64,000 nt of DNA, taken from Cycas panzhihuaensis (lineage: Eukaryota > Cycadophyta). The position numbers were made by a program, and so were the translations under genes. The notes beneath the pieces are model-generated. The model was not told the DNA's origin and did no database searches. It saw only the letters and a list, made by a program, of their open reading frames with translations. This document shows positions 10,251-21,474 of this stretch, piece by piece. Every line of letters starts with the position of its first letter. Positions within the stretch are counted from its first letter, which is position 1. The stretch spans positions 72,361,741 to 72,425,740 of the forward strand of contig CM041465.1 of the NCBI GenBank assembly GCA_023213395.1, written 5' to 3'.

Positions 10251-10811
10251 TATTGGAGTTAATTATCATCACTCCACTCCCACCTTCCAACCAAGATTGA
10301 ACACTTCACCATCTTCAATTTAGACATGTGATGCTTAACATGTCAAGGTAAGTTAAGGTAAGTTGAGTTAGTTTCATTTGAGTTAAGTGAATATTATTTT
10401 ATTATTATTTTGAATTCAGGGGTTGAGGAGTTTCCCTCTTTCTCCAAACTATAAATATTAAAGGGTGTGCAACCTTGGTGTCTTTTGACACTACCTCCTT
10501 TGAGGATATTTGTCATGCTCTCAACAACAATGGATTGAAGACAATGCTATCATACTCTAATAGTTCATTTATGTAACATTGATATATATTACTATATTAT
10601 TACATAGATTTGTATTGAATATTTGATGCGATACTATTATTTTGAATATATTGAAGCTTATTATATCTTCTGCCATGTTCTCCTTGTGTATTATATTTCC
10701 TTCATTTGGTATCAGAGCAGTTTAGTTACATTCTATTTCCTACATTTGGTATCAGAGCAGTTTAGTTACATTTTAGTTTCCTTCATTTAGGTTTACATAT
10801 TTTTTCCTATA
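10251..10811 (+). repeat. TRG-1 3' LTR (561 bp)
   Basis: Starts TATTGGAGTTAAT (G to A of the canonical TG) and ends CCTATA. Same length as the 5' LTR. Two exact primer-site copies at 10,707-10,718 and 10,747-10,758. The end is fixed by the ATAGA duplication at 10,812-10,816 and the resumed Copia-A integrase. Confidence 0.9.
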
Positions 10812-13062
10812 ATAGACAATTCACAACTCCCTATACACCATAAATCAATGGAGTTGTAGAAAGAAAAACATGACTCTGATGGAAATGGCCAAAAGCATGT
10901 TTCACGAAAAGGAAGTTCCAAAATCATATTAGACAGAGGTAATAAGCACCGCCTACTATCTAATAAATCGAAGTCTAACAAAGGCTCTAAAGAACATCAC
11001 TCCAGAAGAAGCCTGGATAGGTAGGAAACCTGATGTAAGTGCACTTAAAATATTTAGTAGCCAAGCTTTTGTTTATATACCTGATAAAAGGAGATATAAA
11101 ATTGATGCAAAAAGTATATAATGCATTATGATAGGCTACAACAAAAACTCAAAGGCCTATAAATACATAGAGCTTAAGACCAATAAAATCTATGTAAGTA
11201 GCTATATTATTTTTAATGAAGGAGATAACTTAAATGATACTTCATAAGTTAGAATAATCGAAGGAAATAAGAAGGAGGTGGATTAAGAAGCTATGCTTGA
11301 AATTACCTCAGAGGAAATTTCCTCTATAGAATCATCCCCTTCCTCTTCATTAATTCAAAATAAAATAACAGAAGGCAAAGTTAGTAGAGGAAACAAATAT
11401 TAAAAAAGATGCATAAAAACAAAAGAAGTTACCCAAATGGTTCATCAAAATAGTCGAAGAGGGAAAAGGTAATGTGCTTGAACACAGAACACAAAGCCAA
11501 AGGCAAAGAGCCCTGATGCATAGAGTCAAACCATAAACTTTCCAAGAGGCTAAAGATCAACATGAATGGAAGTTAGCCATGGATAGTAAAATGGACTCAA
11601 TTAGAAAAAATCAAATATGGGAACTGGTAGAGTTACCTACTAACAAATCTGTAGTCAGTTATAAATGGATCTATAAAATTAAGGAAGGAACTAGTGGAAA
11701 AATAGACAAGAACAAAGTATGCCTTGTTGTAAAAGGATACACTCAAATAGCCATAGTGGATTTTGAAGATACTTTCTCTCCTGTGGCTAAGCTAAACACT
11801 ATAAGGACTGTAATTGCCCTAGCTACTATGCAAGATTGGAAAATCTTTTAATTAGATGTAAAACGTGCCTTTTTGAATAGGGAATTAGAAGAAGAGGTAT
11901 ATATAAAACAACCCAAAGGATACATCAAATGAGGAAAAGAGCATCTAGTATACAAATTAAAAAAGGCTCTATATGGATTAAAACAAGACCCTCGAGTTTG
12001 GTATACAAAATTAGATAAATACTTGTGTTAAAACTTCTTTCAACGATGCGATTCAAACTACAACTTATACATAAGGAAAAGAAATAGCAAAGTTATAATA
12101 ATTATTGTTTATGTAAATGACATGGTTCTCACAAGTAATGATGGAGAATCCATTGCAAATATAAAGGAACAACTCAAGCGAGAATTTGAAATGATAGATT
12201 TATACTTCTTGAGTTATTACCTAGGGTTAGAAATAGATCAACAACAAGGTTATATTGCTCTATCTTAGAGCAAATACATCGGAGATCTATTGACTAAATT
12301 TCATATAGAAAATTGCAACCCCTATGCCACACCCATGAAAATAAATTATAACCTAATAGCAGACAAAGTGGAATAGGTAGCAGATACCACCTTGTATAGA
12401 CAAATGATTAGAAGTCTGGTTTATCTAACAGCCACTAGGCCTGACATGTCACATTCAGTAGGATTAGTATCCAGATACATGTAAAACCCTAAAATGAGAC
12501 ATTCGAAGGCTGCAAGGAGAATTCTAAGGTACCTAAAGGGAATGACAGATCTGAAACTAGTTTATCCTAAGAGAGGATCAGTTGATCTATCAAGTTTCTA
12601 TGACTTTGACTGGGTAGGAGACAAAGAACAAAGGAAATCAACTAGTGGGTACTATTTTCTTCTAGGATTTGTAACTATTTCCTAGTGCAGCAAAAATATA
12701 GGTTATTGTTATACTATCATCTACTAAAGTAGAATACAAAGCAGTTGTGACAGTAATATATGAAGCTATCTAGTTAAGATAACTTTTGGTCAACTTGGAA
12801 CAATGACAGAATTAGGCGATAATTCTGAAATGTGATAATCAGAGTGCCATCAAATTAACTAAAAATATATTCCTTAATGTAAGAACTAAACATATAGAAG
12901 TACACCATCACTTCATAAGGGAAAAAGATTACAACCGGGAGATCAATTTAGAATATTATCCATCTATAGATCAAGTTGTAGACTTGCTGACAAAATCTCT
13001 TAGAAAGGAGAGATTTCAAAACCTAAGGAACATATTAGGTTTACTAGAGATAAAATATTAAG
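10812..13062 (+). pseudogene. Copia-A integrase 3' part, reverse transcriptase and RNase H
   Basis: Resumes the integrase at the residues after the TRG-1 insertion: INGVVERK (about 10,848-10,870) carries the catalytic glutamate region. A charged linker follows to about 11,520. Reverse transcriptase runs from about 11,525: QIWELVELP, YKWIYKIK, FEDTFSPVAK (about 11,760-11,790), ALYGLKQ (11,970-11,990). The catalytic box is YVNDMVL at 12,109-12,129, so one aspartate of YVDD is now asparagine (G to A). RNase H follows with ILRYLKG and DWVGDK (about 12,520-12,630). Stops are frequent in the integrase part, fewer in reverse transcriptase. Longest open pieces are 90 and 63 residues. Confidence 0.88.
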
Positions 13063-13068
13063 AGGGGG
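13060..13068 (+). promoter_or_regulatory. Copia-A polypurine tract
   Basis: AAGAGGGGG directly before the 3' LTR start TGTTAG. Its position next to the LTR identifies 13,069-13,280 as the 3' copy. Confidence 0.85.
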
Positions 13069-13280
13069 TGTTAGAGTGTAATGTTTTATCTAGGTACATA
13101 AAGGGGTGATGCTGGAACACCCTTAAATGTAACTTATATCTAAGATGTTGATACTTGGCAGTGAGAGGTGGATCGATCACAATTCAGTTTGTAATGGTCA
13201 TCTTGTATTATGTATATTTATAGGAGACTTGATCTCCATGAAAGGCAAGTTTTTGTTCATCTCAATAAGTTTTGCTATTA
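13069..13280 (+). repeat. Copia-A 3' LTR (212 bp)
   Basis: Starts TGTTAGAGTG, ends CTATTA. Partner of the inverted 5' LTR at 539-741. Followed by the 5-bp duplication AGAGA (13,281-13,285) and then, without a gap, minus-strand Copia-B coding sequence. An open frame at 13,145-13,348 spans this boundary and is spurious. Confidence 0.9.
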
Positions 13281-15260
13281 AGAGATTGGTACTCTTCATT
13301 CATGGAATTTATCCAAGATGCATGCTTTATAGCTTCTTAGTACATTAAGGGTTCTTCATTAAGAGTAAGATGCAGTTCTACCGGTTCAAGCTCAGTATAT
13401 AATGATTCTTGTATCCTTACTCTATAGGTACTTTAAGTGCCAGTTTTACCCACCTCATCTGGTCATATATTCTTATTAAGTTGGCGGGCTTCTCGAGATC
13501 CTTGAGTTGGGAATAAAGTCCTCATTTCCTCAACTTCTTGGTTCTCATCTTGTTCATTAAAATGATTATTTTGTGAGAAGGATATTGATGCACCTGAGGA
13601 AGATGGTCCTTCTACCACTGGTTTGCCTTTGTCAACTGAAGGTGGAGAAGATGCTTCTTTTATAATAGCTTTGCCTTTGTTAACTCTATTATCTTCAAAG
13701 GATGGTTTTGGATGTGCACTCATCGGTTTAGAGTCATAACTTGTATCCTCTAAGGCTCTATTGTCAGCTTCTAATATTTGGAGTAATTTATGTCTATCCC
13801 CCCTCTCCCCCTAAAATTTGAAATATAAACATCATACTTAATAACATTATTGTAGTGGCGTGAGGGTATTTTGGAGTCCAGTTTAAGTACCTGATCCTCT
13901 GTCTCTGTAAAAATGACATCTTTGGTAATGATGATTTTTCGTTGTGAAGGTATAAATACCTTATACCCTTTCTTATCCATAGGGTATCCAACAAAGATGC
14001 CTTTAAGTTCCCTTAGCTGGAGTTTATTTTAATCTACATCTAGAATGTGGGCATAGCATATAGAGCCAAAAATTTTAAAGTAGTGAACAATGGGGCCTTG
14101 TCCTGACCACTTTTCATTAGGTGATTATCCTTCCTTTGATGGGCTAACAACATTGATACAATAAACAACTGTCCAGATGGCTTCAACCCATTGATAGGTA
14201 AGTACATTTTTTTATACCAATATAGCTTGAGACATGTTCATGATTGTCCTATTCATGTGCTCGACAACTCCATTTTATTGTGGGGTACCTGTTACTGTTA
14301 TTTGATGCTTAATGTCATTATCTCGAAGGTATCTTTCAAACTCATGTGAGGTATATTCACCACCATTATCAGTTCAAAGACATTTGAGTTGATAACCTGA
14401 CTCTTTTTTAGTGCGGACTTTGAATTCTTTGAATACATGGAAGGCTTCATCTTTCTGTAGAAAATCTACCTATACTTTTCTAGTGAAATCATCAATGAGA
14501 GAGATATAATATAATTTGCCCTTCAGTGAAGGATGGGGCATTGGTTTGCACATATCAAAGTGTACTAATTGTAATTGATAACTTAATTTCCACTAAATTT
14601 TGGAAAAGGTTTGTCGATGAGATTTGACAATGATATAAGCTTCATATTTAAAGGGCTTAGAGAAGAACTTTAGAAGATTTGGGAGGGTGTTAAAAAGATT
14701 TCTAAGTCTATCAATGTGAACATGGCCTATGCGAGCATGCTAAAGAGCTTCTAGTGACAATGTTGGATGGGTTAAGATGGAATTAAATGTTAATTCTTCA
14801 TTGACATAAGAGCTTTGGGTATAATGGACTTTTGAAGATGGAGAGCTATTCAGTTGAAAGAGTTTGCTAGAGAGATATCTAGTCAAGACCACTTGATTAG
14901 TTAGAGGGTGAACAACCTAGAGAGTCTGGTCATTTGCGGTTACACTTAGATTAAATCCATGAGAGACAAATGTAGATAAGAAGAGTAGGTTCTGTTTAAG
15001 ATTGGATATGTATAAGACATCAAGTAATGTAAAATTATTTGAGCCTAGAAGTTTCAGGCGAATATTACCAATTCCTTCAATAGGTTATTGTGATTTATCA
15101 GTCATGTGAATAACTCCTTGAACATTTGAGTCAAATGTTTGATATAGACTGCGATTGCATATCATATGTTGAATTGCTCCTGTGTCCATGATCCACTGTC
15201 CTTTGATTGAAGCCACACTATTTGCAATTCCAATAGGGCTTAGCATTAGTGAAAGGAATT
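13281..15260 (-). pseudogene. Copia-B pol, 5' half: protease, integrase, start of reverse transcriptase
   Basis: Minus strand, from right to left: protease core WIMDTGAIQHM (15,163-15,196, with T for S in D-S-G); pre-integrase region; integrase with LVHFDMCKPM, DDFTRKV and TDNGGEYTSHEFE (14,343-14,378), then VEHMNRT; the post-integrase block DKKGYKVFIPSQRK (about 13,940-13,980); a proline/serine-rich linker; and the start of reverse transcriptase cut at 13,281 by Copia-A. Alignment with the intact linker at 3,050-3,320 shows the reading is continuous with the half at 742. In-frame stops are spread throughout, many at former CAG/CAA/TGG codons. Confidence 0.88.
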
Positions 15261-16365
15261 CATAAGTGATATATCCACATCGAGTTTCAAAGTATCTCTT
15301 TGGTTGGTTAATGGCATTTGATACTGAAGATCTCTCAATTCTTTGAAAGTATGCTTATACAAAACTTACATCACTAAAGGATTCTTCACAAGTTTCTTCA
15401 ACATTGTAAGCTCCATGTTTTGGTTGAAACTTGGCCAACTTATAAGTGGTAGTTTTGTAATCTTTTTCTAAGTGTCCTTTATGGTTACACTAATCACACA
15501 TAACAGTTTAGCTTAACTATCTTGCTCTTTATTGAGGTGGCCCTTAGACTTGAGACTGTTGAGGCTGTGACTGAGGGTTTGGTTGACCTTGTGGATGATT
15601 TCTCATATTTCTTTCTCTTCCTCTTGCTTGGTTATTTCCTCTGCCATGAGAGAGACCTTGATTTTTTGTGTAACAAACTTCTTCTTCCACCTCAAAGGCT
15701 GCATCTGGAAGAGAGTCAGAGGCTATAAAGTTTGAATCAAAGGTCTTGTCAAATTCTATGAACTTCTCAACAAGTGCTTCGAAGTTGAGTATCTTTAATG
15801 TTCCATTAGATTGAAGACTTTCAAGTAAGTTTTTATAATTAGGGACATGTAGATATGATTGGATCAAGAATACCCAAGCGATACATTGGGTCTTAAAATC
15901 TTTATCAATTGACTGTTTGATTGGTCAAAGGAGATTTATTATCTTATGAGCTTGTCCCTTCTACATTTTTAATTTGTTCATCTTTAAAATAAGATGAACA
16001 AATTCTAAATTTGACTTGGTATCAAAGTTCTTCTTGAGAACGTCAAAGACCTTTCATGCTATATCATATTGCTCTTCATTAATCAAGTTATGCAAGGACT
16101 GATCAGTAACTAATAGAATTCCCAAATAAATCTTTTTATCATCTATCTCCCATTGTAGTTTGGTTGCATCATCTGTAGGAGCTGTTGGGGCAGACCCACC
16201 TGAAGCATATGTTGTAGTTGTTGTGGGTATGATGGGTATAGGTTACAAGTGGGCTTTCCAAAATCCTTTATACTTTACAGTATTTTTAAGTACAATGTAC
16301 CACAAATCCTAATTTTCTTTGCCTTTCAATATACAGTTAACATTCTACTTGAATTGAGATGACAT
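15261..16365 (-). pseudogene. Copia-B gag
   Basis: Begins at the ATG whose complement is 16,363-16,365 (MSSQFKQNVN). It has the copia Gag layout: TKLQWEIDDKKIYLGIL, then a helical region with ESLQSNGTLKIL and VEKFIEFDKTFDS (open frame 15,544-15,867), a basic Q/N/G-rich segment (GRGNNQARGRERN) and a zinc knuckle CDxCNHKGHLEKDY (15,478-15,515) in which the second position is a stop. It is followed in frame by protease. No LTR resembling 2,657-2,966 was recognised upstream of it, so the 5' end of Copia-B is missing or too decayed. Confidence 0.82.
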
Positions 16366-17804
16366 GGTGATGATAAAGTAGAAGAGATAATAGAAGTATG
16401 CATCACTGACACGTGTGGCTAATATACCTAGTGTAATAGGAATATAGAAATTAATACTATAATGAGAAGCAAGCAATGATTAAGTATTTTTCAAGAACTA
16501 TAAAAAATGAGTATAAGGAATGATATAAGAATAAGGCCTAATGTAGAGCTGGCAAAGAGGGGTGATATGTCATGCCACTAACCTCTCACTTATGTCCAAA
16601 TGTAGGTGAGGTTTCAATGCCTAAGGCTTCTAGTATACGATTAAGGCCTTCACCTGTGATACTTATACCTGTATTTGGTGATGAAATCCAAGTCATAATG
16701 AAGCCCAGGTACTTTTAGTCCTTACCCAGTTTACCAGTGAGTAGCTATATACCTCCTCTAAAGAGTCAAATAGTATGTGTGTATCCCATGGCTATGATGG
16801 ATATTGGACTAGGTTAATTTTAATCTTACATTAAGGTTTTTAGTTTTTCTGGGTGGTTATTAGGATTATCCCTGATTGGAGGCCATAAATATGGCTAACG
16901 TATCCCTCCACCACTATTCCAGTTAAGACCAAACTTAGTATGAAACTCATACCTCCCTTAAGGTCTAGACTTCAGCCAACTGTGGTCTATTTCAACCAGG
17001 ACCAGTGTGCACATAAGTCAAGAACTGATGGTATAGATCATATAGATGAGATTCCTTTTAGGAATAATATAAGTTATTTTAGAATAACTGAGAACTACAA
17101 TGGAAAGTTGCCAAATGTACTTGCTCACTTTTTATGCTTACTTTGTTGTTGTTGCTGTTTTTGTGATGCTTTATGCTATATTTGTAAATAGAAAAAGCAT
17201 GTTAGATTTATCAGGGGAACTAAATGTTACTTCTAATCCAAGGTTTCCCTTACTTTAGTACAATACTTCTAAATGTTCTTTTAGAAATTTTAATACAAAA
17301 GTCACAATAGGCTGAAAAGTAGATTAACTTGCCACTAAAATACTGATTTTTTGAAATCTATATGCATGTTATTTTGCACAAAATTTACAAATAATGATAA
17401 ATGGATAAATTTTTCTAAAATTTACAAATATGAAGGCCTAAATAATAAAATTTGAATTTAAGACAAAAGGAAAAAGTATTCATAATGTTGTTTCTAATAG
17501 AGTAGTAAAGTTAGATTTCTAAAAAGGCATAAAAAATTTTTGCTTGAAAAAAGCACAAAAGTAAAATCCCACCAGATCCACTATCTCAGAATCTAAACTT
17601 CAATATGTCAAAAGTTATGTTTTGACATGTACATCAACTTTCCCTTCTGCACCATCTCTAAAATTAGCTAAAAAATTATCTGAAATGCCCTTGCAATGTC
17701 CTTTGTGGGTTTGAGTAAGCAAATTCAGCATCCGTGAGAAAACTGTATAGATCTCACTAACTGGTAGATGAAATTTGATGAGATCCTATTTCATGTGATT
17801 TTAA
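16366..17804. other. Unassigned stretch
   Basis: Beyond the gag start of Copia-B. The first few hundred bases should hold the Copia-B leader and 5' LTR. A short GTGAGAGGTTAGTG on the minus strand near 16,582-16,595 faintly recalls the LTR start, but the rest does not align. An 83-residue open frame (16,940-17,191) ending in a cysteine run shows no family resemblance. Nothing else was recognised. Confidence 0.5.
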
Positions 17805-18165
17805 GTAGTGGGCATGTTTTTCTTAAGGGTGTTGAGGATATGATCTATATCTTAGAGTTTTTATTGCATAATAACTATGTATAAATTAGTGGCTAACATA
17901 TGGTGGGATGGTAGAGGGTATCCAAAAAGAGCTAAAAATAAAAACATGTCCATGGTAGAATGGTGATAAGGATTATACTAATGTTCGATAAGAGCTATAA
18001 AGATGTCCATTTATTTTGGTTCTCAAACATTATGTAAGACTCTAAGGTTTTATTTAATACCTTAGCCTAGTTATGAGTTTTGCAGATAATAAGCTAATCT
18101 CATATTAAAGGTAGTGCTTAAAGTATGAAAGAGCTCCTACTAGCATGAGCTAGTGAGCCTTTAAT
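17805..18165 (-). pseudogene. Gypsy integrase fragment
   Basis: Minus-strand Ty3/gypsy integrase C-terminal region. It aligns base by base with Gyp-L at about 27,830-28,190 (blocks TTAAGGGT, ACATTCCAATGG-like, GATGTCCATTTA, CTCATGTTGAAT-like, GAGCTAATGA-like). It has no LTR or other domains and ends where repeat J1 begins. Confidence 0.7.
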
Positions 18166-18487
18166 TATTGGATTAAGGATTTTATGACCTAAAGAGGGCC
18201 CTTTCCCATCTAATAAGTAAGGAGAAGTCCTTCTTAATTATAAAAGATCTCTAAACTATCTCTGAAAGTATGTCTATTATGGATGTCCTATGGAGCTACC
18301 TTGAGCAAAGGAACCTACTTCTTGAAGCCTAAGGTCATAAGGAAATACCTATCCATACTATTTATATTACATCTATGGGAAAAAACCCCTCATCACCTTT
18401 GACCTAGAGGACCTATCTTTGTAAAAGTAAATGAAGTGCCATTAGCAATCTCCCTTTGCCATTACCATTGAGACACATGACTTCACC

Positions 18488-18852
18488 TTGAAGAGGACCA
18501 TGATCAATAATGACTCCTCAATCAATACCATGCCTATCCAAATACTTGAAGAATTAGGCATTGGGGTTTTAGAACCCATTCTTCGGAGGTGTTAAGGGTA
18601 TGATGAGAATGAAAAGGCCCTTTAAGGAACAATTAAAATTTTACTTACCCTTGAAGAGAAAATATTTCTCATTGAGATTATAGTTATGGATATGGATGTT
18701 AACTATAATCCCTATTTTGGATGCCTTTATTTGGAGAATATGGGGGCAATTTTCTCCTCTTTGTAAGGCCAACTAAAGTTTTTATATAATAGCCAAGTAT
18801 ATACTAGTATATGCGAAAGTTGTCACTTCCCATTCTTCCCTAGAGGTCATCC
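18488..18852 (+). pseudogene. Gypsy-type aspartic protease remnant in J1
   Basis: Plus-strand reading LKRTMINNDSSINTMP, then ILEELGI, GYDENEKA, IEIIVMDMDVNYNPYFG, and GAIFSSL-stop-GQLKFLY. It follows the order of retropepsin-like proteases of Tat/Athila-type gypsy elements: D-N-G-S core, then I-V-M-D, Y-N-x-x-x-G-R-P and a STLH-QLKF-like tail. The catalytic D-N-G-S has become N-N-D-S. Three in-frame stops. J2 has the same reading with different breaks (40,614 onward). Confidence 0.65.
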
Positions 18853-19611
18853 ATTTTTTTTTTATGATAAAAACAAAGAAATAACCTAACAAGACCTATG
18901 TCTCAAGTCCATTTTCTACGACTCAAGCCTTACAAATGATCCTAATTCTCCTACCAAAGGACCGAATGTAGTATGTTTTGCTTTAATTTGTATGGGTAAC
19001 TATGGATACCAAGTAGTTCTTAGTAACCTCATGTTTAATATAGAATATATAGGGCCTCCTACATGCCAATTAACAATGATTTTTTGTACCTAAGGGTTTG
19101 TGTCCCCTATTAAAACTCCCCTTCCTTTTGGTTATTTTCTAAGGACCCTTCCTCTATAAGGGTCTCAATAGGTCCCTATGGAAAATTTTGAGGCCATTCC
19201 ATTATCTCATTCAACTCATAGATTCTCACCCTTCTAGTAATATCGACTTTCATAACATTCATGCCAAGTCATCTATACTTACCACCCTAACTGTTGAAAG
19301 GAGGTCATTGAGCTATAATTAGTAGATCCTCCATATTGTTAACCCATTCTACCACTTACCTACCTTGTAGAACTCCCATGGGAAATTACATATATGGAAG
19401 ATATATTAAGAGTCTCTGAGATTTAAACCACCCAACTCTCTAACCTTTAAGCTATGGCTAGAAGTTCTATAATTAACTAAGCATGCCTTAGTACCCAAGC
19501 CCATCATGTTACCCTAATCCTGTAATGGATTTAGAGTAATATCCTTATAGTAGAGATGAAAGCCTCATCCCTCCCCCATGAACCATTAACATGGTCCATC
19601 ATGTTAAAGCT

Positions 19612-19850
19612 CTAAAATAAGCCCAAATTATGGGATACTTCAAAACAAGCCTAAACTTCTACTCAAGCTTTGAAATGGGCCTAAATTATGGAATACTTTA
19701 AAATGATCTTAGACTATCTATGCTCTAGTATAAGCCTAAAATACCATTATGCTCTAAAATGAACCTAAACTATGTTGCACTCCTCTATAAGTATAAACTA
19801 AAATCTTACTCCTAAAGTGAGATTGAAGTATCCTTATTCTATCAAGGGCT
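19612..19850 (+). repeat. Degenerate tandem repeats in J1
   Basis: Five or more imperfect units of about 35-45 bp with core AAATGAGCCTAAACTA preceded by a TATGCTCT-like block. The matching J2 region (48,140-48,330) has the same array with different unit decay. Noncoding. Confidence 0.7.
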
Positions 19851-20005
19851 AAAAAATTAAAAATTGAACCTTCAAATTAACCATTAAAGAGGTAAAATTA
19901 TGATAATCCATGTCACTATATTAATAAGGCCTATTAAGGTATATTAACCTTTTGTGTCTATTAAGGAACTATTTTCTCTATCATGAGAAAAACTTTTCTC
20001 CTTAG

Positions 20006-20010
20006 GTAAC
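20006..20010. repeat. Target-site duplication of Gyp-M
   Basis: GTAAC on the left, GTAAT at 37,299-37,303 on the right (one C to T). J2 shows the uninterrupted site near 48,540-48,550. Confidence 0.8.
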
Positions 20011-20397
20011 TATAGCATAACTCCATCTTCTTAGGCATAAGAAGGCACTGGCATGATAAAAACATCAAAGGGTTAAGTGTTCATGTTAACTATTAAGTTT
20101 TGTATATGAGTTGCTAAGCCCTCTAATGATATATAAGGTTGTTAGGGTGGCCAACAAGATTACTAAAGAGAGACCCTCTTTTGTTTATTTAAGGGTCAAA
20201 GATTACTTATAAAGAGATCAATCATTTTTTTTCTTCTTAAGAGAAGGTACTTTGGTAATTCTTTGGTGGTTTTTTAGTGTTCAGTATGTGAGCTATTCTA
20301 TAATATTAGTCTCTAAAGTTAATAAAAGTGCTTTATTTATTTTTGTAACTCTTTTTTTATCATATTTATAAGGATAATCTCAAGAAGATATGCTATA
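20011..20397 (+). repeat. Gyp-M 5' LTR (387 bp)
   Basis: Starts TATAGCATAACTCCATC (from TGTAACATAAC) and ends ATATGCTATA. Same length as the 3' copy at 36,912-37,298. The family start resembles that of Gyp-K (TGTAACATAACCCCACC). Confidence 0.9.
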
Positions 20398-20399
20398 AA

Positions 20400-20411
20400 T
20401 GATATTAGAGC
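20400..20411 (+). promoter_or_regulatory. Gyp-M primer-binding site
   Basis: TGATATTAGAGC, two transitions from TGGTATCAGAGC, two bases after the LTR. Initiator tRNA-Met priming, as usual in plant chromoviruses. Confidence 0.85.
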
Positions 20412-21474
20412 AAGGTTTGATGACCTTATGAAGGCATTTAGGAACTGAAAAAGAGGATTTTTTTCCCCCTTTGGAGACACTCGTAACCTTTCTCCTATAA
20501 TATTTTAGTTTTGGTTTCAATTATTTTAATTTCTATTCAAGTGTAGGTTATGTTGCTTGGTAGTTACCCATCTTAGATAGGTAAGGACCCTATATTAGGG
20601 ATCTATAAATATGATAAGGATTTGTCATTTTAGGTTAAGCATATTGTGGCTTCTTCACCCTTACGTGAAGGATTTTAGTTAAGTATATTAAACTAAGATT
20701 TAGATAGAAATTAGCTATGAAATCAAGCCTAGATATACCATCAGGTATATCAAAGGACCCTTATAGGTTTCTTTGCCCTACCTATAATAGGAAACATATT
20801 AGTTGCTAAAGTCTTCTAGTGTAGTGGTTAGTGGTTAATACCATGAAGTTACCTGTCATGAACCACTAAAAAGGGGTTTATCGATAGGCTTATAAGACTA
20901 AGCACTTCCATTATTAGAGTCTGGTATGTATCCTCTAATTTGACATCCCCTTCATATAAAGAAACCAAGTTTGTTAAACAACTATTGAACATCTATCACT
21001 TGAAGCATGGACCTAGAAAGAGAAGGGCATAACTTCCTTAATAATTATTAGAATTAGAAATGGTCTAAATAGTCAAACTCACTACAAAAATAAAATGTCC
21101 ACGACTAAAAAAATTACTATTACAATTTATACATCTTATCTCAATTAGTGTATTTTGCTAAGTAATTTGTACTAGGCCAATTTTTATTGTCCATTTTTAT
21201 GTATAGTGGTACTTAGGTCACTAGTGGGTCCCACCATTAAAATTTCATCCCTACAACTCACCTTTATTATTTTGATAATTTTTTCATGCTCCTTTAAATG
21301 TATAAGGTGATTTTATTCCCTAAATTTTAGGGTCAACATGCTACAAATACCCCAAGCTCCCTTCCTTCTCCCTTTACCCCTTTTTTACCCTATCCTTTTA
21401 TCAAGGTAATTCTTATTACTTAAAAACTCATTCTTTCTTACTATTTCCTATTTAAGGTAATATGAGGACATAGT
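20412..21474 (+). other. Gyp-M leader with conserved block
   Basis: Noncoding leader. The segment 20,801-20,925 (GCTAAAGTCTT, AGTGTAGTGGTTAGTGGTTA, then CTTATAAGACTAAGCA) matches leaders of Gyp-K (42,420-42,540) and Gyp-L (32,310-32,440, minus strand). A second match lies upstream near 20,640-20,770. No frame is open through it. Confidence 0.7.

Larger units (their letters stand above)
7536..10811 (+). mobile_element. TRG-1, non-autonomous LTR element with gag only
   Basis: 3.28-kb element inserted in the Copia-A integrase. Order: 561-bp LTR, about 1.4 kb AT-rich leader, gag remnant, purine tract, 561-bp LTR. No protease, integrase, reverse transcriptase or RNase H is present between gag and the purine tract, so it must have used proteins of another copia element. 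This layout matches what has been described in plants as terminal-repeat retrotransposons with a GAG domain (TR-GAG). Two relatives are in the window, TRG-2 (22,570-26,232) and the fragment TRG-3 (21,475-22,569). Confidence 0.88.
18178..20010 (+). repeat. J1 repeat unit, left part
   Basis: Repeats at 40,305-41,491 and 47,907-48,540 (J2) over its whole length; the match starts at the GG-x3-TTATGACCTAAAGAGGG block at about 18,178/40,305. It contains a gypsy-type protease remnant and degenerate short repeats (separate entries). The unit resumes at 37,304 after Gyp-M. Its full length is about 4.8 kb and J2 follows in tandem. No LTRs or primer site could be defined, so its class is open; a decayed non-chromovirus gypsy element is the best guess. 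Confidence 0.75.

Noticed and set aside
16380-16600. Expected 5' LTR of Copia-B upstream of its gag
   Set aside because: Only a short GTGAGAGGTTAGTG recalls the LTR start; the rest does not align with 2,657-2,966.
16940-17191. 83-residue open frame ending in a cysteine run
   Set aside because: No resemblance to a known family, no conserved partner in the window; the cysteine run comes from a TTGTTGTTGTTGCTG-like repeat.
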